DNA of 59,373 bases from Bacteroidales bacterium (GCA_014860665.1 JACZJI010000019.1:1-59373), one strand, 5' to 3'; shown: positions 33,543 to 43,430, counted from the stretch's first letter. Numbers and translations are program-made. The notes: generated by a model not told the origin, from the sequence alone.

Positions 33543-34661
33543 ATGATTGTACCAGAAGTTACTCAGGATACACCCATTGCTGTTATTGAAGGTTTTTTTG
33601 TTGCATTTATAATTACTTATACTTCAATACCTTCAATTTTAGATGTAGCTAGGTTAAAAAACCTGTATGACGTTCCTAATGGTCGTACTTCACATCATAA
33701 AACAACTCCTACTTTGGGGGGGATTGCCATTTTTGCAGGGTTTATTATCTCCTCCATGATTTTTCTGGATATTCCGAAGATCCCCTATTTTCAGTTTGCC
33801 ATGGCTTCTGCTGTTATCATATTCTTCTTAGGATTAAAAGACGATATTTCTGCCTTGAGTCCTTTGAAAAAATTCATAGGGGAAATAATCGCAGCGGGTA
33901 TTATTATTGACTTGGGAGGTATAAGAATTACCACTCTTCATGGATTTTTAGGAGTTTACACGCTGAATCCAACCTTTAGTGATTTCTTGAGCCTTTTTGT
34001 GGTTGTTGCTATTATTAATGCTTTCAATCTTATAGACGGAATTGATGGACTTTCTTCCGGAGTGGGAATTTTAGCGTCAATTGCTTTTGGAACCTGGTTT
34101 TATTTAACCGGACATATTGAACTTGCAGCCATGGCAGCTATACTTGTTGGTGCCTTACTGGCCTTTTTCCGTTTCAACTTTTTTTCGGAGGTCAATAAAA
34201 TATTCATGGGAGATATAGGTTCCTTACTTCTTGGATTTATCTTATCAATTTTTGCAATTGAATTTAATGAGATCAGTGCTGCCATGAATCCTAGTAATGT
34301 ATATTTTATAAAGGCTGCACCCTCGGTTTCTATAGGGATTTTAATTATCCCGATTTTCGATACCGTGAGAGTAATGATGGTGAGAATGATGAAAGGAGGT
34401 TCTCCCTTTAAACCTGATAAGCGACATATTCATCATTATTTGTTGGAAATAATGGGAAATCACCATAGTGCAACATCTATTCTATTGGCTTTTAATTTGG
34501 GCTTTATCCTGTTGTCATTTTGGTTACGGAACCTCAATATTGGCATTCATATCTTAGTTTTGATTGTACTTGCCGGGACGCTTTCTTTTATCCCGTATTA
34601 TATTGTCAGGAGACGTCATAAAAATAATATTGTTGGTCGTTATTCTGCCAACATTGATTAA
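33543..34661 (+). CDS. wecA: Undecaprenyl-phosphate GlcNAc-1-phosphate transferase (WecA/TagO family)
   Basis: 372 residues with about 10-11 membrane spans. Motifs: NGRTSHHKTTPTLGGIAIF, LGLKDDISAL (Asp pair), NLIDGIDGLSSG, FMGDIGSLLLGF and the cytosolic KRHIHHYLLE. It transfers GlcNAc-1-phosphate or a related sugar to undecaprenyl phosphate, the first step of O-antigen, capsule or wall-glycan synthesis. It has its own promoter. With the PglC-like protein at 29498, the locus holds two structurally unrelated initiating enzymes. The WecG-like gene at 3429 would act next in a WecA-started chain. Confidence 0.93.
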   Translation: MIVPEVTQDTPIAVIEGFFVAFIITYTSIPSILDVARLKNLYDVPNGRTSHHKTTPTLGGIAIFAGFIISSMIFLDIPKIPYFQFAMASAVIIFFLGLKDDISALSPLKKFIGEIIAAGIIIDLGGIRITTLHGFLGVYTLNPTFSDFLSLFVVVAIINAFNLIDGIDGLSSGVGILASIAFGTWFYLTGHIELAAMAAILVGALLAFFRFNFFSEVNKIFMGDIGSLLLGFILSIFAIEFNEISAAMNPSNVYFIKAAPSVSIGILIIPIFDTVRVMMVRMMKGGSPFKPDKRHIHHYLLEIMGNHHSATSILLAFNLGFILLSFWLRNLNIGIHILVLIVLAGTLSFIPYYIVRRRHKNNIVGRYSANID

Positions 34662-34807
34662 TCTGAAGAGGTTAAACCAACAAAAGCGGCTAATTAAAAG
34701 GAGTTGATCTGTAGGATGTGATCGGAAATGAATAACATTCTTATTAAGCATACAATATTCTTTTAAAAACCCTGTTTTTTGAATATCTGTATTAAAACCT
34801 GTTTCAA

Positions 34808-36454
34808 ATGAATAGAAAACTCCAAACTCTGATATTTTTTTGTCTGATATTCTTTACAAGTATCCGCGCATTCTCCCAAAGTGGTTATATGCCTCTTAAT
34901 GATCAATTCAGTACTAATATATCCGGGGATCTCTATAGTAAAGATTTTCGTTTTCATACATCCATACGTCCGTACAATTATTGGGAGGTTCGAAAGGTTG
35001 TCAATTATGATTCCCTACAGGAGCAGCAAAGGGTAAACCGTTCCTTTACAAAAAACTGGAAGCAAAAAGCATGGAATAAGATCTTCAATGATAACGTTAT
35101 ATCTTTGGAAAAGAAGGATTTTTCTTTACAGGTTAACCCCTTGATGAATTTTTCAATAGGACATGATTTTGTGGATGGAAAAAATACATGGGTAAATACC
35201 CGGGGGCTCGAGATTAAGGGTACTTTAGGCAAGCACTTCGCCTTTTATACAAATTTCTATGAGAATCAGGCGATTTTTCCGGAATATGTGTCTGCTTATG
35301 TCGAGAAAAATCTTGTAGTTCCGGGACAGGGAAGAGTCCAGGTATTACTGGATAATACAGGTCAGCATTTTTATCTGAACGGTAGTGGTTTTGATTATAG
35401 TGATGCAACCGGTTATATTGCCTGGCAGACTGGGAAATATTTAAACTTCCAGTTTGGTCATGGGAAAAATTTTCTGGGTGACGGCTACCGATCTCTTCTT
35501 TTGTCAGACAATTCCACAAGTAATTTATTCTTTAAAGCTACTCTGAATTTTTGGCATTTAAAATATATGGTGCTGTTCAACCAATATATTGACCTGAGAG
35601 ATAGTACGCTATCGGGAGGTTATGCCCGAAAATATTCTGCGATACACTATTTAAGCTGGGCTATTTCCAAACGGGTCTCATTCAGTTTATTTGATGCTGT
35701 TATTTGGAGTGCTACTGATAATGCCGGAAATTACAGGGGCTTTGATCTTCAGTATTTAAATCCCGTAATCTTCTTGAGGCCGACGGAATTTAGCGTAGGC
35801 TCCCCGGATAATGCGCTGTTAGGGGCTAATTTTAGTGTGATCGCCGGAAAACACAGTGTTTTTTACAGTCAGGTAGTTTTAGATGAGTTTGTTCTCAGTA
35901 AAGTTCTTGCGGGTAAAGGATATTGGGATAACAAGCAGGGATTCCAGCTGGGATTTAAAACGTACGACGCATTTCGTGTAAAGAACCTGTATCTGCAGAC
36001 GGAGTTTAATTACGTCCCTCCTTATACCTATTCCGAGCAATGGGAAAGTATCAATTATGGTGCGTATAACCAGCCATTGGCCGATCCGTTCGGAGCTAAC
36101 TTTTATGAGTCGGTGAATTTTGCCCGTTATAATTATAAAAGGTTTTACTTTCAGTATGAGTTTTTGTATTCCATCTATGGTCAGGATCCTCCGGGATTGA
36201 ATTATGGTGGAGATATTTATAAATCCTACAATACACGGGTCAGGGACTATGGAAATTATGTGGGTCAGGGAATCAGAACACGGTTGCTTTACCATAACCT
36301 GAGTGCTTCATTTCTGATAAATCCAACCTATAATCTGAACTTTACGATAGGTGCTGTATTCCGCAACCTGAGTACTTCTTCCTCCTCGGTTAATACACAT
36401 TATTTCTATGTCGGGTTGAGGACCTCCCTGAGGAATTTGTACTACGATTTTTAG
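34808..36454 (+). CDS. Outer-membrane beta-barrel protein, Wzi/RemB-like
   Basis: 548 residues. Signal peptide TLIFFCLIFFTSIRAFSQ with cleavage near FSQ-S. The mature protein is full of alternating aromatic strands (FQFGHGKNFLGDGYRSLLLSDN, YFQYEFLYSIYGQ) and ends FYVGLRTSLRNLYYDF with a terminal aromatic, as for Omp85-inserted barrels. The blocks around GHGKNFLGDGYRS resemble the capsule-assembly/gliding RemB group more than the two Wzi-like proteins at 13432 and 15554. A role in holding or routing surface polysaccharide is inferred from family and position only. Confidence 0.7.
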   Translation: MNRKLQTLIFFCLIFFTSIRAFSQSGYMPLNDQFSTNISGDLYSKDFRFHTSIRPYNYWEVRKVVNYDSLQEQQRVNRSFTKNWKQKAWNKIFNDNVISLEKKDFSLQVNPLMNFSIGHDFVDGKNTWVNTRGLEIKGTLGKHFAFYTNFYENQAIFPEYVSAYVEKNLVVPGQGRVQVLLDNTGQHFYLNGSGFDYSDATGYIAWQTGKYLNFQFGHGKNFLGDGYRSLLLSDNSTSNLFFKATLNFWHLKYMVLFNQYIDLRDSTLSGGYARKYSAIHYLSWAISKRVSFSLFDAVIWSATDNAGNYRGFDLQYLNPVIFLRPTEFSVGSPDNALLGANFSVIAGKHSVFYSQVVLDEFVLSKVLAGKGYWDNKQGFQLGFKTYDAFRVKNLYLQTEFNYVPPYTYSEQWESINYGAYNQPLADPFGANFYESVNFARYNYKRFYFQYEFLYSIYGQDPPGLNYGGDIYKSYNTRVRDYGNYVGQGIRTRLLYHNLSASFLINPTYNLNFTIGAVFRNLSTSSSSVNTHYFYVGLRTSLRNLYYDF

Positions 36455-36572
36455 AAAAGCCATTCTTAAATGAATTTGAACCTCGGTGCAAATTCACACG
36501 TTCCCACATCTTTACAGTAAAAAAGAGGATGGGCTGTTTTTTCATTGCAAAATGAAAGGTTATAAATAACAA

Positions 36573-37625
36573 ATGAGCAGTATTACAAAAATAAATCGGG
36601 ACTCGGCCATCCCTGTCTGGAATCAATTTTTGTTTTCAGTTCCTTTTCCGGTTCCTTTTTCTTTTAATCCTTCACTTTTTGATTTTTATTCAAGATATTT
36701 TCACTGGAAGCCGTATTACCTTATTTTGTCTTTGGGTAAAGAAATCGTGGCATTGTTGCCTTTAGTGGATACGGGTAAAAGCTGGGCCAGTTTACCTCAT
36801 TTTACTTACGGGGGGTTGATAACAGGTTCTGAGGTGTTTAATGGAGTCGATGAGACATTTCTCCATACATTGATATCTATAATAAAAAAAGAAAAAATCG
36901 GACAGGGTTTTTATGGGATCAATCTGGATGACCTGCCAGACAAAGAATGGAATAGCAAGAAGATATTTATTCGAACGATTCAGACAGCGTTTTCAAAAGA
37001 TCATTATCATAAGATGAGTGCCTTCTTGACAATGCCGGGGAACAATGAAGAGCTTTTAAGAATATTAAATTCCAACCTGAAAAGGAAAATTAAGAAAGCA
37101 GGAAATTCCGGGTTTGAATTACAGATTGGAGGCAAGGAACTGATTCCCTCATTTTATAAAGTATATTCCAGTAAGGTTCATAAATTAGGCACTCCGGCAT
37201 ATAGCCGGAAGTTTTTTCAGAGCCTGATGGAGACTTATCAGTTTGGTGAATCACGGATTTTTTTGATAACCAGGGACAATAAACTTTTAGGAACATCCCT
37301 GCTATTATCCTATCAGGGTTTTTGCGAAAGCGTCTGGTTTGCAACTTGTAAGGAGGCATATAAAGATTATATATCTGATTTCTTACATTGGAACATGATA
37401 TCTTATGCGTTTTCAAAGAAAGCAAAGGTTTATTCTTTTGGAAGAAGCACGGTTGACAGTAGTGTACATCAGTACAAAAGTCATTGGCCTGTTCTGGAAG
37501 TCCCGATTTATCAGATAGGAGGTGCCAATATCAGAAATAAAAAGTGGCTTGCCACGGCATGGGAAAATATGCCATTTTTAATTGCAAAGGAGATTGGCCC
37601 TTTGTTGGTAAAACATATTTATTAA
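36573..37625 (+). CDS. FemAB-like GNAT-fold protein
   Basis: 350 residues, two halves of acyltransferase (GNAT) fold. Recognisable parts are LPHFTYGGLI, LLRILNSNLKRKIKKAGNSGFELQIGG (the LxxxxRxxIxKA block of FemAB proteins) and the later GTSLLLSYQGFCESVWFATCKEAYKDYISDFLHWNMISYA, ending FGRSTVDSSVHQYKSHW. In proteobacterial exopolysaccharide loci, close relatives accompany exosortase and a polysaccharide deacetylase, and the same three types are found here within 2.6 kb. The substrate is unknown. It may attach an amino acid or acyl group to a glycan or peptide. Confidence 0.8.
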   Translation: MSSITKINRDSAIPVWNQFLFSVPFPVPFSFNPSLFDFYSRYFHWKPYYLILSLGKEIVALLPLVDTGKSWASLPHFTYGGLITGSEVFNGVDETFLHTLISIIKKEKIGQGFYGINLDDLPDKEWNSKKIFIRTIQTAFSKDHYHKMSAFLTMPGNNEELLRILNSNLKRKIKKAGNSGFELQIGGKELIPSFYKVYSSKVHKLGTPAYSRKFFQSLMETYQFGESRIFLITRDNKLLGTSLLLSYQGFCESVWFATCKEAYKDYISDFLHWNMISYAFSKKAKVYSFGRSTVDSSVHQYKSHWPVLEVPIYQIGGANIRNKKWLATAWENMPFLIAKEIGPLLVKHIY

Positions 37626-37653
37626 AATCCGGTAAAAGGAATCAAAAGAAAAT

Positions 37654-38241
37654 TTAAATGTTTTTTTCGCCGGACATTTGTCTCTTACCTTTTATTTTTT
37701 CGACCCATATCAGCCAAAGAAAAAAGATGACCACATAATAAAAAGGTCTCATAATCCACATATGGATAAAGTTCCATTGGGCAGGCCAATGCACAACGGC
37801 AACCGATAAAATGACAATGCGCAGGATATTCTCCAGATGAATAATAATAATGCCGCCAGGGATAAACCAAAGTTTATGTTTCCAGGGACCAGGAAACAGA
37901 ATCATTAAGGCAACCCATTCATACATCTGTTTGAGACCCGAACAACTTTTTTCTACGGCAACATAACCATGGCCTGTAATATCAATAGTATTATTGAAAG
38001 TTTGAATGGTATAACCCAACACATGACTTACAATCCAGGAAGCGGGTAAAAAAACCTGATGCGCTATAAATTCCTGTAAATCATCAAATGAAGCGTAACG
38101 ACTCAGAAAATGGTCTAATCCGCCTTTCCACCACAAAAGGTGAAATCCATAGATGATAACTGCGAACCAGAAAATATCTTGCAGAAACCTAAACTCATGA
38201 AGTTTTTTATTGATAAAAGGAATCGATTCTTGTAATTTCAT
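37654..38241 (-). CDS. Exosortase/archaeosortase-family protein
   Basis: 195 residues, multi-spanning. The expected catalytic triad can be read: Cys100 in VEKSCSGLKQMYEW, Arg141 in LENILRIVILS and His160 in WNFIHMWIMRP. Exosortases are membrane transpeptidase-like enzymes that cut proteins at C-terminal tripartite signals (short motif, hydrophobic helix, basic tail). It is convergent with the FemAB gene and divergent from the deacetylase gene, 67 nt apart. It is a short, single-domain form; the subfamily cannot be fixed by eye. A candidate substrate is the 73-residue protein at 47226. Confidence 0.85.
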   Translation of the reverse strand: MKLQESIPFINKKLHEFRFLQDIFWFAVIIYGFHLLWWKGGLDHFLSRYASFDDLQEFIAHQVFLPASWIVSHVLGYTIQTFNNTIDITGHGYVAVEKSCSGLKQMYEWVALMILFPGPWKHKLWFIPGGIIIIHLENILRIVILSVAVVHWPAQWNFIHMWIMRPFYYVVIFFLWLIWVEKIKGKRQMSGEKNI

Positions 38242-38308
38242 AAATAGATGGCTTTCTTGTGCAAGATTAACGATATAATTCCATGTTTACAAATAAGAAG
38301 ATAACTTA

Positions 38309-39148
38309 TTGCATATACTAACATTTGATATAGAGGAATGGTACCATTTGTATGACCATCCTAAAAGATTCCTGACTTCGCAAAAGAACAGTCACGGTTT
38401 CTCTTTAGTAAAAGAGACCAACCGAATCTTTCGCTTACTGGAGGAGAAAAATCTTAAGGCAACTTTCTTTTGGGTAGGGGAGGAAGCACAGAAGTATCCT
38501 CTATTGGTGAAGGAGTTGAACAAATGCGGTCATGAAGTTGGAGTTCACTCACTATCACATTCTAAGATTAGCAGAGAGAATCAGAAAATGTTTAAAACAA
38601 ATACGGAAATAGCTGTAAAAACAATTGAAGATATTATCGGTGTAAAGGTAAAAAGCTATCGTGCCCCCGCTTTTTCGTTGACAAATGAGAGCCTGTGGGC
38701 ACTGGAAGTTTTAACAGATCTGGGAATTGAATATGATAATTCCACTGTTGTAAGAAAGAATTTGGGTGGTCAAATAATACCTTCTACTCCTTTTATTATC
38801 AAAAATAAGGATATCATGATGAAAGAATTTCCAGTGAATTCTTTCTCGCTTTTCGGTTTTAATTACAAATACGGAGGCAGCGGTTATTTTCGAGTTGCCC
38901 CCTATAAATTTTTAAATCCCAGATTAATATCTTCTCCGTATCTGATGAGTTACTTCCATCCCCGGGATTTTGATAAGTCTATACACCGGAAAATAGGACC
39001 AAACCCCCTTTTGAAACTGAAATACCGGTTAGGTACACAGCGAGCTTTCCGTAATCTTGAGACGTTATCTAAAGATATTTTATGGACATCCATTCGTGAT
39101 GCAGCCAAAAAAGTGAATTGGGATAAAACTAAAATAATAGAAGTTTAA
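38309..39148 (+). CDS. Polysaccharide deacetylase (NodB-type, exosortase-locus form)
   Basis: 279 residues from a TTG start. No ATG is available before the conserved first strand LTFDIEEWYHL, whose acidic pair supplies the metal ligand. Then come ATFFWVGEEAQKYP, HEVGVHSLSHSKIS (His-x3-His zinc site), YRAPAFSLTNESLWAL and YFHPRDFD. This pattern, including the D-I-E-E-W start and the S-Y-F-H-P-x-x-F end, is that of deacetylases accompanying exosortase in exopolysaccharide clusters. It should remove N-acetyl groups from the polymer. It is divergent from the exosortase gene. Confidence 0.88.
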   Translation: MHILTFDIEEWYHLYDHPKRFLTSQKNSHGFSLVKETNRIFRLLEEKNLKATFFWVGEEAQKYPLLVKELNKCGHEVGVHSLSHSKISRENQKMFKTNTEIAVKTIEDIIGVKVKSYRAPAFSLTNESLWALEVLTDLGIEYDNSTVVRKNLGGQIIPSTPFIIKNKDIMMKEFPVNSFSLFGFNYKYGGSGYFRVAPYKFLNPRLISSPYLMSYFHPRDFDKSIHRKIGPNPLLKLKYRLGTQRAFRNLETLSKDILWTSIRDAAKKVNWDKTKIIEV

Positions 39149-39183
39149 TTCCGATTACACCTTTTTATATGAATCCCGTTCAA

Positions 39184-40518
39184 TTACCTCCCCGGAGATC
39201 CCACTATGTCAGAAGCATTTTGAAGTCCTGATGCTACTTCCGGTATGATTCCCAGTTTTGCATAAACCGGATTCATGTGACTACTTAGCTTTTTCAAGTT
39301 TTTAGCAAAAACTGAAGCTCCTATAATAGAAATAACGCCTCCGATCATAAGAGTCGAAGGTGCGCCGATACTCTTAGCCAGTGCCCCGGCAATCAAACTT
39401 CCAAAAGGTACAGTCCCTACAAAAGCCATCAGGTAAATACTCATTACCCGGCCGCGTTTGTCATCATCTACAAGGGTTTGGATGATCGTATTGCTTGCTG
39501 CCATTTGCATGATCATCCCGAAACCTACAAAAAGCATCAGGGCTATCGAAACAACTTCTATTCTGGAAATAGAAAATGCAATAAGACCAGCTCCGAAAAT
39601 TGCTACTGATACCGGGATTAATCTTTCCAATTTCAAAACACTTTTTCGGGAAGCCAAATACAAAGCCCCTCCCAAAGCTCCCACCCCTGCAGCTCCCATC
39701 AGAAATCCAAAAGTGTGTGAGTCGCCGTGTAAAACCGATTTTGCAAAAATGGGCATTAAAACGGTATAAGGCATTCCTACAAGGCTAACCAAAGCAAGCA
39801 GTAAAATAATGGCTCTCAGTGGTGGATATCCAAAAGCATAATTAAATCCCTCTTTCAACCCCTTAAGAACATGTTGGTTCTGAACCTTTTGAGTTATTGG
39901 TTGGATTACCATCATCAGTAAAGAGACGATGACAAAAAGATAGCTGATGGTATTTACCAGAAAGCAAACCCCTTCATTGGTTACTGCAATTAAGACTCCG
40001 GCGACTAAAGGGCCAATCAGGCGTGCTAAATTTACCATGGAAGAGTTTAAAGCAATGGCGTTGGCTAAATCCTCCCTGCGATCCACCATATGAATCATAA
40101 AAGCTTGTCTTGTGGGCATGTCAAAGGCATTGATGGCGCCAAGAAATATACTTAGTATCACAATCTCCCAAATCCGGATATTACCGCCAAAATACAGTAT
40201 TGTCATAACCAATGCCTGCAATGTGAACAGAGCCTGCGTACCGATAATGACACGGTATTTATTCCATCTGTCGCTGACTACTCCTGCAAACGGTGCCAAC
40301 AGGAAAGTCGGAGCCTGCCCTGCGAAACTTACCAGCCCCAGCATAACAGGGTCTTTTGTCATGTCATAGACCAACCAGGGCAGTGCAATTCGTTGCATCC
40401 ACGTTCCGATCAAAGACACGCCCTGTCCGAAGAAAAAAAGACGAAAATTCCTGTATTGAAGTGAGCGGAAAATATCCTTTAAACCGCTTCTTTTGCCTAC
40501 TTTCCCTGAATTCTTCAT
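39184..40518 (-). CDS. MFS transporter (EntS-like exporter group)
   Basis: 444 residues from ATG at 40518 (MKNSGKVGKRSGLKDIFRSLQYRNFRLFFFG). A start 14 codons earlier adds only a basic tail. Twelve membrane spans; the GQGVSLIGTWMQRIALPWLVYD block and the SDRWNKYRVII loop (motif A-like) place it with the MFS_3 group, which includes enterobactin exporters. It probably exports a small metabolite; the substrate is unknown. It is convergent with the deacetylase gene, 35 nt apart, and followed upstream by the TonB receptor on the same strand. Confidence 0.87.
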   Translation of the reverse strand: MKNSGKVGKRSGLKDIFRSLQYRNFRLFFFGQGVSLIGTWMQRIALPWLVYDMTKDPVMLGLVSFAGQAPTFLLAPFAGVVSDRWNKYRVIIGTQALFTLQALVMTILYFGGNIRIWEIVILSIFLGAINAFDMPTRQAFMIHMVDRREDLANAIALNSSMVNLARLIGPLVAGVLIAVTNEGVCFLVNTISYLFVIVSLLMMVIQPITQKVQNQHVLKGLKEGFNYAFGYPPLRAIILLLALVSLVGMPYTVLMPIFAKSVLHGDSHTFGFLMGAAGVGALGGALYLASRKSVLKLERLIPVSVAIFGAGLIAFSISRIEVVSIALMLFVGFGMIMQMAASNTIIQTLVDDDKRGRVMSIYLMAFVGTVPFGSLIAGALAKSIGAPSTLMIGGVISIIGASVFAKNLKKLSSHMNPVYAKLGIIPEVASGLQNASDIVGSPGR

Positions 40519-40669
40519 AATTTGTTTTCCCAGCTTTCTTCTATGAAAACTAAATTGCAAAATTACAAAGAATCCAGGATTAAGAACTTTTAGCAGGCGT
40601 TTGGTTTATGCTGTTAGTCGATTGTTTTATGTTGTTAATCAGTATTTCTTTTAGAGGATGCTATCTTGT

Positions 40670-40705
40670 AAAAAATTCCTGTCTGATTCAGACAGGATTT
40701 TTTTT
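40670..40705 (-). terminator. Rho-independent terminator of the TonB receptor gene
   Basis: Perfect stem cctgtctg / cagacagg (40678-40685 with 40689-40696) with a three-base loop and A/T-rich arms on both sides. On the minus strand it ends in a run of Ts, six bases after the receptor stop. Confidence 0.85.
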
Positions 40706-40710
40706 GTCCT

Positions 40711-43224
40711 CTAATTGTGATCTTTGTGAGGAGACATATCAAAGGGAACTACCACTTTCAGGCTGATGTTACGTCCCATATTAAAGATCCCGCGTTGAAC
40801 GCCTTTGGGGACTGCCGGATTATCGAAATATTTCAAACGACTCATGTTCGATTGGTAATTAATATTAGCAAGGTTTGTCCCTTCAAGAAAGATTTCTACA
40901 ACGGGGTTGCCTGTTTTATTCACAATATTTCCGCCAAATCCTGCACTGATCAGATTATATCCGCCAGTGTAGGTTTCTGTGCCATAGGCAGCAAAATAGC
41001 GATTCTGAGGGGCGAAATGATCAAACCCGAAAAACACGTACAGGTTCCTGAAGTTTCCAAACCCTTTTGCTGACGTAGCCCGCAATTCAGAATGGGTATG
41101 CAACGGGGGAATAAACGGCAGATATCTTAAGCTGTCAGGCTCGTTGCCACCATTACCAAGGTTTGTGCCATAGGTTAAGCTCAGAGAGTTTCTGAACTGA
41201 AGCCAGGAAACAGGGGTAATATTCAAGGAAAAATCTCCGCCAGTAATACGCGCTGCGTTTTGTACATAGGTAAACCGGCTATATTGCCCGTTAGGGTTGG
41301 GCGTTCCATTGGAGTTCACTCTTTCAGGATTGCCATTTGCATCCAGCATTTGTTCCTGATAGATATAATTCTGAATGTTGTTGTCAAATAGATCCACGTT
41401 GATCGACAGATAAGGCAGGGTGAGCGCAAATCCCAAATCGGCCTGCAAGCTGAACTCAGGCTTAAAATGGGTGTCACCTACATGATAGATCTGTGAACCA
41501 GGATCGGGGCCGTTGGCTGACAATTCAGCAATGTTCGGTGCTCTGAATCCCTGTGCGATGTTTGCCTTTATCAAGAAAATACGGGAAAAGTTGTAAGTAG
41601 CACCAAAACTGCCCGTTGCTCCGGAAAATGCTTTATGCAATGCGCTAAATTGTTGTATAACATTTGGTGTCTCGGTTGGATTTTGGCCTTTGTAAAGTGT
41701 TGGAAAATATTGGACAGTAGTATCAACATAAGCAGCCTGTCCTTTTATAGAACGGGTGTCATACCTGGCTCCGAACGCAAGATTTAATTTCCCGAAACTC
41801 TTTTTTGTAATGAAAAATCCACCGATTTCAAATTGATGAAATGCAGGTATTGGAAAATCAGTACTGGCCCCCAACGTACTGATTTGATACATCCCATTCA
41901 CGCCTAGGGTTGTTTCATATCCTTTCCCGATATTGAAGTTGTATTTAGCACCATACGTATAAGTTGTTAATTTCAGATTTAACCCTGCTACAGCCGGTGC
42001 TTCAGGGTGGGTATATTCCCTGCGGTGACTGTACTGATAACCAAGATTTACGATGAGGTTTCCCTGTCCAAGATTGAAATTGCTGTTATCATATATGCGA
42101 TAAAATTGAACATGTTGATGCAAGGTAGGAATGGCATATGAGTTTAAAACTGATTCCGGAACTACTGGACGATAAGTATCAGCTTCAGTGGTCTGATAAG
42201 TAAACTGGCGGGTAAGTGAATCGCGACTTCCATCGGGGATATCCTGTAAATCATCATATAAAGATGCGTTCAGGTACGAATAGCCCCAGGATTTATTGAT
42301 GCCGATCATGGCTCGTGCATCTCTTTCTTTAAACCCGGTGGCATAGACTCTTCCGTCATGACGGTTTTGATAATTTTTTGCTTCCTTATTGGAGATCACC
42401 GTTCCCCAAACAAGGCCATTGTGATTTCCCTGTAACTTGAAAGAACCATTAATTAAGCCATTGTTTGTGCCATACACACCTGTTACTGATCCCAAAATTT
42501 TACCTTTAGGGACCGGTGGCGCAGTGAGCAGGTTAATCACACCGGCAATTGCATCTGAACCATAGCTTAAACTGGCCGGACCTTTAATGATTTCGACACG
42601 GTTAATCGAATTCTGGTCAACTTCAATACCGTGCTCATCACCCCATTGCTGGCCTTCCTGACGGATACCATCTTCAAGAGTTACAACACTGTTGTAGCCC
42701 AAACCGTGAATGAATGGTTTTGAAATATTAGGACCTGTTGTTACTGCACTGACCCCCGGCAAATTAGCTATCTCAGCAATAACATTACCGGCAGAGGCAT
42801 GCTCATTGATATAAACTTTATTCACTGTAACCAAAGGTACAGGATCTATTTTTATTTGGGTGGCCTTACTGACTCCGGTTACGACAACCTGATCCATTTG
42901 ATCTGCCGATTCACTCATTGAAAAGTTGGCTGTACGTGTGGTCTTTAGATTTATTTTTCTGGAAATGGTCTGATAACCGACGTAACTCACTTCAATCATT
43001 GCCGATGTACCAGGCAGCCCATCTATATAATAGTGTCCATTGATATCAGTAACACCACCGATTTTCAGGTCCGGAAAATAAAGGTCGACACCAATTAATG
43101 GAGTCCCTGAAGATTTGTCAATAATGGTGCCCTGCAGGACAGATTTTTCACTGTTTGGATTATTGTCTGCAAAAAGAGGTTGAAATATGCTTATTATTAG
43201 TAGGAATAAGATTATTCTTTTCAT
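40711..43224 (-). CDS. TonB-dependent receptor with CarboxypepD_reg-like N-terminal domain
   Basis: 837 residues. Signal peptide (IILFLLIISIFQPLFA), then a carboxypeptidase-regulatory-like domain (VLQGTIIDKSSGTPLIGVDLYFP to about residue 105). A plug domain follows (VVVTGVSKATQIKIDPVPLVTV, IAEIANLPGVSAVTTG, INRVEIIKGPASLSYGSDAIAGVINLL), then a 22-strand-type barrel. The plug segment EDGIRQEGQQWGDEHGIEVDQ, rich in acidic residues and His, occurs in a receptor subgroup often suspected of metal or metal-chelate uptake; this is inference. A possible structured leader and a small His/Cys protein gene lie directly upstream on the same strand. Confidence 0.92.
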   Translation of the reverse strand: MKRIILFLLIISIFQPLFADNNPNSEKSVLQGTIIDKSSGTPLIGVDLYFPDLKIGGVTDINGHYYIDGLPGTSAMIEVSYVGYQTISRKINLKTTRTANFSMSESADQMDQVVVTGVSKATQIKIDPVPLVTVNKVYINEHASAGNVIAEIANLPGVSAVTTGPNISKPFIHGLGYNSVVTLEDGIRQEGQQWGDEHGIEVDQNSINRVEIIKGPASLSYGSDAIAGVINLLTAPPVPKGKILGSVTGVYGTNNGLINGSFKLQGNHNGLVWGTVISNKEAKNYQNRHDGRVYATGFKERDARAMIGINKSWGYSYLNASLYDDLQDIPDGSRDSLTRQFTYQTTEADTYRPVVPESVLNSYAIPTLHQHVQFYRIYDNSNFNLGQGNLIVNLGYQYSHRREYTHPEAPAVAGLNLKLTTYTYGAKYNFNIGKGYETTLGVNGMYQISTLGASTDFPIPAFHQFEIGGFFITKKSFGKLNLAFGARYDTRSIKGQAAYVDTTVQYFPTLYKGQNPTETPNVIQQFSALHKAFSGATGSFGATYNFSRIFLIKANIAQGFRAPNIAELSANGPDPGSQIYHVGDTHFKPEFSLQADLGFALTLPYLSINVDLFDNNIQNYIYQEQMLDANGNPERVNSNGTPNPNGQYSRFTYVQNAARITGGDFSLNITPVSWLQFRNSLSLTYGTNLGNGGNEPDSLRYLPFIPPLHTHSELRATSAKGFGNFRNLYVFFGFDHFAPQNRYFAAYGTETYTGGYNLISAGFGGNIVNKTGNPVVEIFLEGTNLANINYQSNMSRLKYFDNPAVPKGVQRGIFNMGRNISLKVVVPFDMSPHKDHN

Positions 43225-43342
43225 CGTAGTTACTAAATATTAAATAAATAAAATACCACGAAACAAGTGGCCTTTTGTAAATAAGAATTTACCTGCTGTC
43301 AGGATGGTAATATCAGGTTCACTATTTTTGAATCCCGGATCT

Positions 43343-43430
43343 CACAGAATCTATATCCTTGCTTTTAAGCAAGGTACTTGCCCTGTAAACAAGAACCGGG
43401 CATACAATTTCACAGCATTCTAATTCTGTG
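43343..43430 (-). other. Possible structured RNA leader before the TonB receptor gene
   Basis: On the minus strand, cacagaat (from 43430) can pair perfectly with attctgtg (to 43343). Inside are a gccc/gggc stem (43401-43398 with 43383-43380) and a perfect ccttgctt/aagcaagg hairpin (43374-43357), giving a three-way junction. The first arm can instead pair with a nearer ctgtg (43415-43411), an alternative fold. It does not match a cobalamin or TPP riboswitch convincingly. Confidence 0.4.
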
